This document shows positions 1 to 8,159 of a DNA stretch of 64,000 nt, piece after piece. This DNA is from Pseudomonadales bacterium. GTDB lineage: Bacteria > Pseudomonadota > Gammaproteobacteria > Pseudomonadales > UBA5518. The stretch is taken from assembly GCA_024234165.1 (NCBI GenBank), contig JACKOP010000005.1, positions 1 through 64,000 on the forward strand, in the 5' to 3' direction. The position numbers and the translations under genes are program-made. How positions within the stretch are numbered: the first letter of the stretch is position 1; every line of letters starts with the position of its first letter. A model generated the notes under the pieces. That model saw nothing but the letters and a program-made list of their open reading frames with translations, had not been told where the DNA came from and did no database searches.

Positions 1-575
1 CATAACAGAACGGCGTGGTTTGGACGGTTACCTGTGCGGCCGTCTTCGAGCTTGAAGCTGTAGTTGCTGAAGTTCTCGCCGCTCTTGGTGTAGTACTGAT
101 CCTTGTTGGCCCAGTGCAGCATCACCTCTTCGCCTGCGTAGGGGATGGCGTAGGTGTCGCCTTTGTAGCGGCGCTGGCTGATGAAGTCACCATCTTGGTA
201 ATAGCGCGAGAAAAAAGTGAGCAGGTGCGAGAACACTGCGTTCTCGTGTTCGCTGCTGCCTGCGGTCGCATCCTTCAGCCGGGCGCGTAAATCCTTGACC
301 TTGGGCAGGTCGTCGGGGTTCGCCCCTAGCGCCTGTGCCTGCTTGATCGCTTCGTCCAGATCGGCCTGCAACTGCTGGGCACTGGCGGTGCTGCCAGCGG
401 ACAGGGCAGCCTGCACCTTCTCGGCCAGCCGGTTTTGCAGGTAGTCGTTGACCTCATCGGCACGAGCATTGAGGATGCGGTAGATGCCGAAGTCGAGTTC
501 CGGGCGGTCGATCTGGAAGATCTCGCGCAACTTGGCGACGAGCTCCCGGAACTTTGGATTCTGTTTATTGGTCAT
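1..575 (-). CDS. DNA methyltransferase, N-terminal part (runs off window)
   Basis: An open frame starts at the ATG at 575 and runs without a stop to the left edge, giving about 191 residues. The protein begins MTNKQNPKFRELVAKLREIF and continues with an IDRPELDFGIYRILN segment and later HWANKDQYYTKSGENFSNY. I recognise this as the N-terminal region of large N6-adenine (type III Mod-like) methyltransferases that sit beside helicase genes in restriction and defence loci; the catalytic motifs lie outside the window. It follows the SNF2 helicase gene by 47 bases on the same strand, so the two are probably one operon. The family call rests on remembered similarity, not on a visible catalytic motif. 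Confidence 0.65.
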   Translation of the reverse strand, partial: MTNKQNPKFRELVAKLREIFQIDRPELDFGIYRILNARADEVNDYLQNRLAEKVQAALSAGSTASAQQLQADLDEAIKQAQALGANPDDLPKVKDLRARLKDATAGSSEHENAVFSHLLTFFSRYYQDGDFISQRRYKGDTYAIPYAGEEVMLHWANKDQYYTKSGENFSNYSFKLEDGRTGNRPNHAVLL

Positions 576-622
576 GGTGTGCCCTGATCTCGGAGTTTCT
601 GATTTCTTGGTGAATAGATGCT

Positions 623-3563
623 TCAGGTTACCTGCCAGCGGATGCTGAACAGGGTCTCGTGGCTGGTTTTTTCTTGCAAGCGCTGCTGAAGCGAGGCAAT
701 CAGCGCATCGCGCTTGGCGATGATTTCGTCTTCCACCTCAAAAACTTCTTGCCGTTGGCGACGTTGCTTGCGCTCTTGCTCAGCCAGTTCGCGCTGGATG
801 CCGTCTTGCTCCTGCAAGGTGGCGGCCTTGCGGGCATCGCGCTTGAGCTGCGCGATGCGGGCTTTGGTGTTCTTCAGGGCCTCTTCGGCGGCCAGCAGCT
901 TGTCGTCGGCCCAGCGTTCGAGCTTGTCGCGCTCTTCATGGAAGAGGCGCTGGTTGGCCTCCAGAACTCCTGAAATAGTAGCTGCTACCGCTTGATGGCT
1001 ATTGGCTAGAAGCGTTTTTGGCACAAATTCTTGTAGGGGCGCTGGCTTGGCTGCGGCGGGAAGGGCCATCAGCTTTTCGCAGGTTTCCTGGTCTAGTACC
1101 TGACCATCGTCGGTGAGGCCGGAGAACAGCAGCGCCTCGGTGGTCTCGAAGGCGGTGACTTCCAGCCGGGCCAGCGTCAGCCAGCCGGACATGCCGCGCA
1201 GTCTCTCGATGACGGAGACCCGTGCGCCGTGTTTGCCATAGTCGAGCTTCAAGGTGGCGACGGGCGTTGCCGCATTCAGGCTGGTATCAATGCTCCATTC
1301 CCCCAGCGGGTGGCTGAGGCGGTAGGCGTGCGCCAGCATGTCCGGCTGGGCCGCACCACGAATGAGCTGGTAGCGGCCGGTGGCGATTCCAGTTGGCGGC
1401 GTGCTCAGAGAAAACGCGTAGGACTGCTCGTCGAAGCGCGCGCGGCCGCCCAATGCAAAGCAGGTGACACCCCAGAACCAGCGCCCCAGCTTGTCGAGCC
1501 GCGCTTCGGCGTCTTGAAGACGCAGTTTGAGGCGGTCGTGAACGTCCTCATCGAAGTTCTCCAGCAATTGGGACTGGGTGTCTTTGATGCGGTCGGCAAT
1601 GACTTCTTCCAGCTCAGCTTGCAGGGCGTTGAAGGCGGCTTCGATCTGCTCGGGCTGGCGACAGGTGTCGTAGATCTGGAGGATGCGTTTCTCGAAGTCG
1701 AGGCCGCCTTCAATGCGACCCAGCACTTCATCGCTTGCACCGAACACACCGGAGAACAGGTTGAATTTTTCGGTGAGCAGTTCCAGCACACGCTGGTCGG
1801 CCTGGTTGCGGGTGTTCAAGAAGTTGATGACCACCACATCGTAGCGTTGGCCGTAACGGTGGCAGCGGCCAATGCGCTGTTCGACTCGCTGCGGGTTCCA
1901 CGGCAGGTCGTAATTGATGATCAGCGCGCAGAACTGCAGGTTGACACCTTCGGCAGCCGCTTCAGTGGCGATCATGATTTCCGCGCCGGTGCCGTCGTCC
2001 TTGCGGAAGTGGTCGATCAGCGCGGTGCGGCGATCCACCTGCGGCGAGCCGGTGACGCGATCCGTGCCTTTGTACTCTTCGAGCCAGCGTTGGTAGATGA
2101 CGGTGGAGTCTTCATGATTGTTGGTGCCGCTGAACAGCACCAGCTTGCCTGCGTGGCCGTTGGCGGAGAGAAAGCGGTGCAGGTACTCCTGTGTACGCTT
2201 GGATTCCGTGAAGATGATGGCTTTACGTGGCGCACGCAGCTCGGCCATATTGTCGAAGCCCAGAGCGAGCCCCTTCAGAAGCGCCTGGGCCTTGGTGTCG
2301 GTTTTCAGAGTTTGAGCGGCATCGACGAACGCGGCCAGCTCCGCAATCTCGGCGGTTATGGCAGCGCGGACAGCATGCGCATCTTTTGCAGCGCCCGGCT
2401 TGCCGTCCTCGGCTGGCCCGGACGCAGGGGCTTCGGTGTCTTCGTCGCCCTCGCTGGCTTCCTCTTCCAGGTAGTCCTGCTCCAGATCGTCCTCGGCAAT
2501 GAGCTGTTCGACCAGTTGGCTGCCGTCGTCTTCCGTTTTGTCTTCCGTTTTGTCTGCCGTGAGCAAGCCCTGCAGGCGCTCGCGGATGGTGACCAACGTG
2601 GCAGCGACGGCGTGCGAACTGGAGGCCAGCAGCTTGCGCAAGATCAGTGCCGTGAGATGGCGCTGCCGTTTGGGCAGGGCGTAGGAGTCTTCCTTTTGCA
2701 GAAAGGCCGAGATGCGCTCATACAGCGCCTGCTCATCGTCGGTGGGGTTGAACGGCTGGGTGAGCGCCTTGCGTTCGGTGTACTTGATGTACTCCAGCAC
2801 GTCACGGCGGAGTGTGCGTTTGGCGAAGCTGGCAAGGCGCTCGCGCAATTCGTCCAGGCCCGTCCCGCTGTTCATGAACTGCTTGCGGAAGGCCGTCTTC
2901 GTCGCCGAACAGGTGCTCGTCGATCAGCGTCGACAGGCCGTACAGCTCCATCAGCGAGTTCTGCAGCGGCGTGGCGGTGAGCAGCAGCTTCTTGCGGCCT
3001 TGCAGTGCGCGCTTGAGCGCCTGCCCGGTGCGGTTGCTGGCGCGGTGCGCGTTGCGCAGCTTGTGCGCTTCGTCGATGACCACCACGTCCCAAGGCACGG
3101 CACGCAGCTCGGCTTCCAGTTTGGCGGCGAACTGGTAGGACATGATCACGACCGCCTTGCCGACCAGCCGCTGCAGTGTGGCGAGCATGTCGCCAGCGGA
3201 CTGCTTGCGCAGAGAAACGGCATCCACCACGGTGGTGGGCACGGCGAACTTGTCGTGCAGCTCCTGCGCCCATTGCTTGCGCAGGCTCGCCGGGCAGATG
3301 ACGAGGAGCCGACGGCGGCGTTCAGCCCAGTATTGGCAAACCACCAGCGCGGCTTCGATGGTCTTGCCCAGCCCCACCTCGTCAGCCAGCAGTACGCCTT
3401 CCTGCAATGGGTTCCGAAGGGCGAACAGCGCCGCCTCGATCTGATGCGGGTTCAGATCGACGCTGGCATCGAACAGCGATTGGGAGAGGCGATCTACGCC
3501 ATCGGCGGCGTGTCGCCGCGTCAGCTCGTGGGCGTAGTACTTGGCATGGTAGGCGGTAATCAA
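623..3563 (-). pseudogene. SNF2-type DEAD/DEAH helicase, frameshifted
   Basis: Superfamily 2 helicase of a defence or restriction operon, about 980 residues if whole. The first half holds Walker A (ADEVGLGKT), the DEAH box (VVIDEAHKLRN) and LLTATPLQN; the second half holds the helicase C domain with IATEAAAEGVNLQF and the QRIGR motif VI, then a coiled-coil rich tail. The halves are in different frames: near 2893-2904 the first frame reads LFGDEDGLPQAV while the other reads AFRKQFMNSG, so one extra base (or two missing) splits the gene. I place the start at the TTG at 3563 (protein MITAYHAKYYAHELTRRH), whose TTGA overlaps the stop of the upstream HTH gene. Downstream is a DNA methyltransferase. 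Related pairs occur in type III-like restriction loci and in class 1 DISARM; genes beyond the left edge would decide which. Confidence 0.8.
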
Positions 3564-3763
3564 TCGGAGTCCTCCGCCTTCTTCGACTGGTCGGCTATCC
3601 AGCCGTCGATGTCCGTTGCCCGGAAGCGCCATGTCCCGCCGACCTTGAAGGCCGGTATTTTCTTGGCTGCCGCGAGTCGGTAGATCGTCCGCTCCGTTAC
3701 CTTCAGGTATTCGGCAACATCCTTGATCGTCAGAATTCCGCTTTCGCTGGTGTTTTTGGGCAT
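3560..3763 (-). CDS. Small excisionase/MerR-like helix-turn-helix protein
   Basis: A 67-residue DNA-binding protein, MPKNTSESGILTIKDVAEYL followed by KVTERTIYRLAAAKKIPAFKVGGTWRFRATDIDGW in two pieces typical of the excisionase-type (HTH_17) fold: a helix-turn-helix then a winged GGTWRF segment. The ATG at 3763 is preferred because homologous proteins begin just before the ILTIKDVAEYL helix; a longer frame to 3820 exists. The stop overlaps the TTG start of the helicase by four bases (TTGA), a sign of translational coupling. Likely role: transcriptional control of the helicase/methyltransferase operon, inferred from position. Confidence 0.75.
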   Translation of the reverse strand: MPKNTSESGILTIKDVAEYLKVTERTIYRLAAAKKIPAFKVGGTWRFRATDIDGWIADQSKKAEDSD

Positions 3764-3990
3764 GGAAGGGGCCAGTCGGATGATTGGTAAAGGACGACAG
3801 GATAGTGCAAAAGTTTCCAACTGGCGACCAAAAGCGACCGAACTCGGAAGGTTTGTCTCCTACTTGGTAGGGGATGGATTGCCTCAGTCAAGCTGAGTGC
3901 GACGCGCTTGCGCACGGTCTCAGGCGCGGGTGGCCAAATCGTCGAATCCACGCCCCCAAGGCGAAGGCGTTACTATCTGGCTCGGATTAC
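3764..3990. other. Non-coding stretch upstream of the helicase operon
   Basis: No convincing gene is seen. The minus-strand promoter of the HTH-helicase operon must lie here; a TATCCT hexamer is present but no good -35 at 16-18 bases. A short hairpin (CCTAC TTG GTAGG, 3862-3874) and a GGTCGC direct repeat four bases apart could be operator material. Confidence 0.3.
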
Positions 3991-4022
3991 GGACGCGGGT
4001 TCGGTTCCGTGTTCCACCACCA
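3991..4022 (+). other. tmRNA/tRNA 3'-end-like sequence, possible attachment-site relic
   Basis: The 32 bases read GGACGCGGGTTCGG then TTCCGTGTTCCACCACCA. The first 12 match the T-arm start of gammaproteobacterial tmRNA (GGACGCGGGTTC) and the end is CCACCA, as in the 3' end of tmRNA or tRNA. The T stem is broken (GCGGG faces CCGTG), and no matching 5' acceptor strand was found, so this is not a functional RNA. Such 3' ends are common integration targets of genomic islands, which would fit the accessory content on either side. Confidence 0.35.
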
Positions 4023-4028
4023 ATACTG

Positions 4029-4060
4029 AAGCCCCAACTGTTATCAGTTGGGGCTTTTTC
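4029..4060 (+). terminator. Rho-independent terminator-like hairpin
   Basis: AAGCCCCAACTG, loop TTAT, CAGTTGGGGCTT followed by a T run: a perfect 12-bp stem with a 4-base loop. It works best on the plus strand and directly follows the tmRNA-like 3' end, as a terminator follows an intact RNA gene. Confidence 0.8.
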
Positions 4061-4062
4061 TT

Positions 4063-4323
4063 GTCTATTTGCGCCAGTTCCCGCGTGTTGTTGTGAGTTC
4101 CTGCGGAAGCCTGCGGACTTCGCCAGCCGCCCGCACTGGCCGTTCCGGGCCACATTTCACTCTCTCCTGGCCATTCCTCGCTCCGACCTCGCTCCCTGGA
4201 ACTGGCCCTGAAGTCCGCAAAGGCCGCAACGCAGACCCATACAGATCAAAGGGTTACGCGCGAACGAATCAAGCGGTTGGATTGCAGCATCGGGGAGCAG
4301 AGAAACCACATTGGTTGTGTTCT
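4063..4323. other. Non-coding stretch with small inverted repeat
   Basis: No gene is supported. A 9-bp perfect inverted repeat (TGCGGACTT at 4112-4120, AAGTCCGCA at 4211-4219) bounds about 108 bases and may be a miniature element or the scar of one; no target duplication was found. Confidence 0.25.
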
Positions 4324-4349
4324 GTCGGTATATATTGACAACTGCCGAC
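4324..4349 (+). promoter_or_regulatory. Possible promoter/operator of the AbiEi gene
   Basis: Inverted repeat GTCGG (4324-4328) and CCGAC (4345-4349) surrounds an AT-rich TATATATTGACA core just upstream of the AbiEi-like start. AbiEi antitoxins are known to bind inverted repeats in their own promoter; assignment here is by position only. Confidence 0.35.
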
Positions 4350-4370
4350 GTAATGCAACATCATGGTGGC

Positions 4371-4970
4371 ATGGAAACTTCGCACCAGACCATTCTCGAT
4401 CTCGCCGCTCAGCGCGGCCTCATACGCCCGCGAGATCTCGACGCGCTGGGTCTGCCCAGTGTCGCCCTCACGCGGCTGGTTCGGCAGGGCCTGCTCACCC
4501 GCGTGGGTCGCGGTCTGTATGCCCGTCCAGATCGCAGCGTATCCGAGCATGGCACGCTGGCCGAGGTGGCACGCAAACACCCGCAAGCCATCGTCTGCCT
4601 GCTGTCGGCTCTGCGCGTGCACGACCTCACCACGCAGTCGCCATTCGAGGTCTGGCTCGCCATTCCCAACAAGGCTCGTGCACCGAAGATGGATTACCCG
4701 CCGCTGCGCATCGTGCGCTTTTCTGGGGCTGCACTGACGGATGGGATCGAGGAGCACCTCATCGATAGTGTGCCGGTGCGGGTGACCAATGTCGCCCGTA
4801 CCGTGGCGGACTGCTTCAAGTTCCGCAAGAAGATCGGCCTTGATGTCGCCCTGGAGGCGCTACAGGAAGGCTGGCGTGCCAAGCGCGTGAGCATGGATGA
4901 ACTCTGGCGCTATGCCACCCTGTGCCGCGTGGCCAATGTGATGCGCCCATACATGGAAAGCCTGTCATGA
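4371..4970 (+). CDS. AbiEi-family type IV antitoxin
   Basis: A 199-residue protein starting METSHQTILDLAAQRGLIRP, with an N-terminal winged helix (RPRDLDALGLPSVALTRLVR, then GLLTRVGRGLYARP) and a C-terminal domain ending in VARTVADCFKFRKKIG and ALEALQEGW. This is the AbiEi antitoxin layout: the winged helix represses the operon, and the C-terminal domain counteracts the AbiEii nucleotidyltransferase toxin without direct binding. I chose the ATG at 4371; an in-frame ATG at 4353 is possible. The toxin frame starts in the ATGA overlap at the 3' end but stops after 21 codons, so this is an orphan antitoxin here. Confidence 0.8.
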   Translation: METSHQTILDLAAQRGLIRPRDLDALGLPSVALTRLVRQGLLTRVGRGLYARPDRSVSEHGTLAEVARKHPQAIVCLLSALRVHDLTTQSPFEVWLAIPNKARAPKMDYPPLRIVRFSGAALTDGIEEHLIDSVPVRVTNVARTVADCFKFRKKIGLDVALEALQEGWRAKRVSMDELWRYATLCRVANVMRPYMESLS

Positions 4971-5032
4971 ATGAATTCAATGTGGCTGAGCATGACCACG
5001 GTAATCGATGGCGAGCTGATCACGCTTTCTGA
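4967..5032 (+). pseudogene. Stub at the AbiEii toxin position
   Basis: ATG at 4967 overlaps the antitoxin stop by four bases (ATGA), the normal coupling for AbiE pairs. The frame encodes only MNEFNVAEHDHGNRWRADHAF and stops at 5030-5032. No nucleotidyltransferase motif follows; the IS debris begins soon after. Most likely a toxin gene truncated by insertion or deletion, but 21 residues are too few to prove identity. Confidence 0.45.
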
Positions 5033-5163
5033 TGGTCTGCAGCCGTGATGTGATATTGCGAGGTGTCCGGCATTGGCGCTGCCGGTGTCGACCGCGTTTT
5101 GGGTGCGACGCAACCGCAGCGCCCGGCGGCTGCGAGGCGCTGTGGCGACGGTCTGACGATGGC

Positions 5164-5346
5164 TCAGAAGACCGGGTCGGACGGCTCGTCGGGGATTGTG
5201 AGGGGCAGTTCGAGCTGGGTGCGCTCGGCGCGCTGGGCGGCGTACTCAGCGGCGGTGTGGCGATGGTGGCGACGGATCTGCACGAAGTAGCGCGACTCGA
5301 AGGCGCGGATCACCTCGTAGAGGAAGTCGAGGATGTGTGCCCCCAA
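5164..5346 (-). pseudogene. C-terminal fragment of an unknown ORF
   Basis: Sixty codons reading HILDFLYEVIRAFESRYFVQ, then IRRHHRHTAAEYAAQRAER and a PLTIPDEPSDPVF tail, stopping at 5164. An upstream in-frame stop (TAG near 5355) cuts it off. The codon use and tail look like the end of a real protein, possibly a transposase, but I do not recognise the family. Confidence 0.35.
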
Positions 5347-5417
5347 GTTCCGCAGCTAATCACGCAAGTGTTTGATTTGACTTGGTGACGTAAGTCAAAA
5401 ATGCCACAACAAGCGCT

Positions 5418-7063
5418 TCAGGCGGGTGCTTTGACGGTCAAGGCCTCGAAGAGTTGGAGTTGCTGGGGTGTGATCTTGCCAATACCGGTCAGGTGTTGCG
5501 TGCCGATAGTGACGCGGTGCTGCTGGATTCGCCGCAGCAGCTCCAGCGCGGTCTTCGGGCTGTGGACGCTGCCGTGCTGCTTCAAGCGCATGCGCATCAC
5601 CCGATACAGCAGCAGCGCCGGGAAGCAGATCAGCGCGTGCGCGCGGATGCGATCCGGGAGGCGGTGGTACACCGGTGCAATCGCAAGGTCGCTCTTGAGC
5701 ACCCGGAAGCCGCGCTCGATGTCGGCGAGTGCTCTTGTAGCGCTCGACGATCTGCGCGGCTGTAAAGTCCTCGACATTGGTCAGCAGTACCAGCTTGCCG
5801 TCGAAGGTCTCCGCGCGTGCGATGGCCGCCTCGTCGAGGGTATAGCTGAAGCGCTCGGCGTGGTATTGCGGCTTCACGAAGCGAGTCAACTCGGCCTCGG
5901 CAACGGCTTGCTGGAAGCGGCTGTAGGCACCGCGGTCGCTGGCCTTGCGGCCGCGTTCGGTGAGGCCTTTGTCCTGCGCGTCGAGCTTGGCGACAAGCTG
6001 GTCGGCGAAGGCTTCCAGTTCGGCGATGCGTTGGTGGCGGCTGGCCGTCTGCTCGGCCGCTCGGGTCGGATCGTGCGCGACCACCAGCCGGTGCTCGGCG
6101 AAGCGGCCTTCGGCCAGACCCTCGCCGAAGCTCATCGCATCGAGCGTGCCGCCCAGCTCTGCGTAGCGCCGTGCCGGCACCGCCAGATGAACTGCAACTT
6201 GCGCTCGGTCTGCCGGGCCAGCTCGCCGATCTGGGCGATGTTGTCCAGACTGAGCAGACCGCGGTCGGCGACCGGGATCACCCGCTCGACCGGGAAGCGC
6301 GCCAGCACCTGTTCGAGCATGGCCTTGAGGGTGGCGGTCTCGGCAACGTTGCCGGCATGCACGGTGTGCATCAGCGGCAAACCCTCGGCCGACTGCACCA
6401 CGCCCAGCACGAACTGCCGGGCGATGCCGCCAGTTTCCTTGTTCATGCCATAGGCACGTACATCCTCGGGAACATGGCCCTCGCCGTGGATGCGCACCGT
6501 GGTCAGATCGTAGAACACCACCGACAATTGCTGATCGAGCATCGGCCGCAACAGCTGGGCCACCTTCGCCTCGACCTTCCCGGCGCGATCCATCAGCGCA
6601 TCCAGCGTGCGCAGCAGGTGATCGTGCGAGACCGCCTCGGGCATGCCCGGGATCGCCACCGTCTCCAGCCATTCCAGACAGCCGAGCTTGGAATCGGGTG
6701 CACACAGGCGGTTGAACACCATCGCCCGCACCATCGCCTCGGCATCGAATGCGCGGCGCGAGGAGCGCAGGGCCTGACGTACGGCATCGCCCAAACCCAG
6801 ACTCGACCACAGTTCATTCAGGGCATGCACATCGCCCAGCGCCCGTGCCGAGTCGTACTCCGGCACGGGTGCCGAGATCGGCACGCGACCGAGCGCACGC
6901 TGCAAGCCGTGGATGAGTGGATCGAGTTTCTTGCCGTCCAGCTCATCCAGGCGACCGAGGTTGGCGACCACGCGCTGGCGCACCCCGGCAGGTGGGTGCG
7001 GAAGCCTTCGACGAGTTGCAGGTAGCTCCGGCCGCCGGAGCGGGTGATGATGCGCGTGTACGT
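5418..7063 (-). pseudogene. IS1634-type (IS4 superfamily) transposase, multiply frameshifted
   Basis: Transposase of about 550 codons now spread over several frames. Pieces in order: YTRIITRSGGRSYLQLVEGF (start codon apparently ATG to ACG at 7063-7061), PAGVRQRVVANLGRLDELDG, the catalytic stretch VVFYDLTTVRIHGEG, VIPVADRGLLSLDNIAQIG, then in another frame KLVLLTNVEDFTAAQIVERY, and in a third DIERGFRVLKSDLAIAPVYH to the stop at 5418. At least three shifts are needed (about 6985, 6160 and 5760). IS1634 family members carry this YDLTTV...E arrangement. Element ends could not be defined; a 7-bp inverted repeat TTGACTT/AAGTCAA at 5377-5398 lies close to the left end. It cannot make a functional transposase. 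Confidence 0.8.
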
Positions 7064-7307
7064 GTGTCAACGCTATCACATGCCAACCCGCCATTAAAGC
7101 CATCAAAACGTTAAGGCGTGACACAACACGATTGTCTGGAAATCGGGCTTGCGGCACGCCCAAGTCGTTGAAATCATGGAGTGTGGCTAGCGGCGACCCC
7201 GCCAAAACCGGGCACGAAGTGCGGAACTTGGGTGTGCCGCGCCCTCGTCGCTGAGCTGCTCGGGGAATTCGATGGGGTGGTGCCGGGACGATTTCATGGT
7301 TGCCGGC

Positions 7308-8159
7308 TCAAGCGCTGGTGAGCCGGGTGCGGCGCGTGCCGGCGGATTGCCCCGGGGGCGTGAACACCGCGAGGTACAGCTTCTCGTCGAGCTGGACGAG
7401 CTCGCGCTGCGCGGCGGCGGCGAGCAGTTCCGCGGCCATGGTGGTGAGCGCACGGTAGTTACCCATGGCGTGGTCGCAGACGGTGTGCATCAGCTCGGGT
7501 GTCATCAGAGCGGGGGCGCCGGCGCTTGCGAGCAGGTGCTTCAGGCAGGCCAGCAGTTCCTCGCGGCTGGCGTACTCCAGCGAGAGGCGTGCGCGGATGC
7601 GCGAACCGAGCGGCAGGAGTTCGTCGCGGCGCAGCAACTCGTTCAGACGCTGGTCGCCGGCGAGCACGACGCTCAGCAGGCTGCGCGAGTCGAAGTGCGC
7701 CGAGGCGAGCAGGCGCAACTCCGAGAGCACGAGCGGGGCGACCTGTTGCGCCTCGTCGATCAGCAGCACGGGGCGAAGCCGCGTGCTCTCCAGATGGGCG
7801 ATCCAGCGGGTGCGCAGCGCCTTGAAGCCCATCCAGCGGTTGTGCGGGCGCAGCTCCACGGCGAACAGATCACCGAGCTCGCGGTAGAAGTCGGCGAGGT
7901 TGGCGCTCGGGTGCGTGAGTGCGGCGACGGTCAGATCCGGCACGGGGGCGAGGCGCTCGGCGATCAGGCGCAGCGCCACGCTCTTGCCCGTACCGACGTC
8001 GCCGCTGATCAGCGCGAAGCCGCCTTCGCGCACGAGCGCGTGCTCGATACGCCAGGCGAAGTTCTCCACCGCCGGCGTGAGGCGCAGCGCCTCGGTGGGC
8101 AGTTCGGGCGAGAAGGGATTCCACTTCAGACCATAAAGGGCGAGCAGTTGCTTGTTCAT
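7308..8159 (-). CDS. ExeA/TniB-like AAA+ ATPase of a transposition module
   Basis: A 283-residue ATPase starting MNKQLLALYGLKWNPFSPEL. It has Walker A (SGDVGTGKS), Walker B (PVLLIDEAQQ), and sensor region SVVLAGDQRLNELL with arginines in GSRIRARLSLEY. The fold matches the ExeA/TniB/MuB-like ATPases that choose targets and activate a partner DDE transposase. Its ATG overlaps the stop of the upstream transposase by four bases (ATGA), so the two are made together. The C-terminal end at 7308 is followed by about 100 bases of possible element end next to the IS1634 debris. Reading frame is intact. Confidence 0.82.
   Translation of the reverse strand: MNKQLLALYGLKWNPFSPELPTEALRLTPAVENFAWRIEHALVREGGFALISGDVGTGKSVALRLIAERLAPVPDLTVAALTHPSANLADFYRELGDLFAVELRPHNRWMGFKALRTRWIAHLESTRLRPVLLIDEAQQVAPLVLSELRLLASAHFDSRSLLSVVLAGDQRLNELLRRDELLPLGSRIRARLSLEYASREELLACLKHLLASAGAPALMTPELMHTVCDHAMGNYRALTTMAAELLAAAAQRELVQLDEKLYLAVFTPPGQSAGTRRTRLTSA

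Noticed and set aside
3890..4022. Complete tRNA or tmRNA gene
   Set aside because: Only the last 30 bases look RNA-like; the T stem is broken and no 5' acceptor partner could be found.
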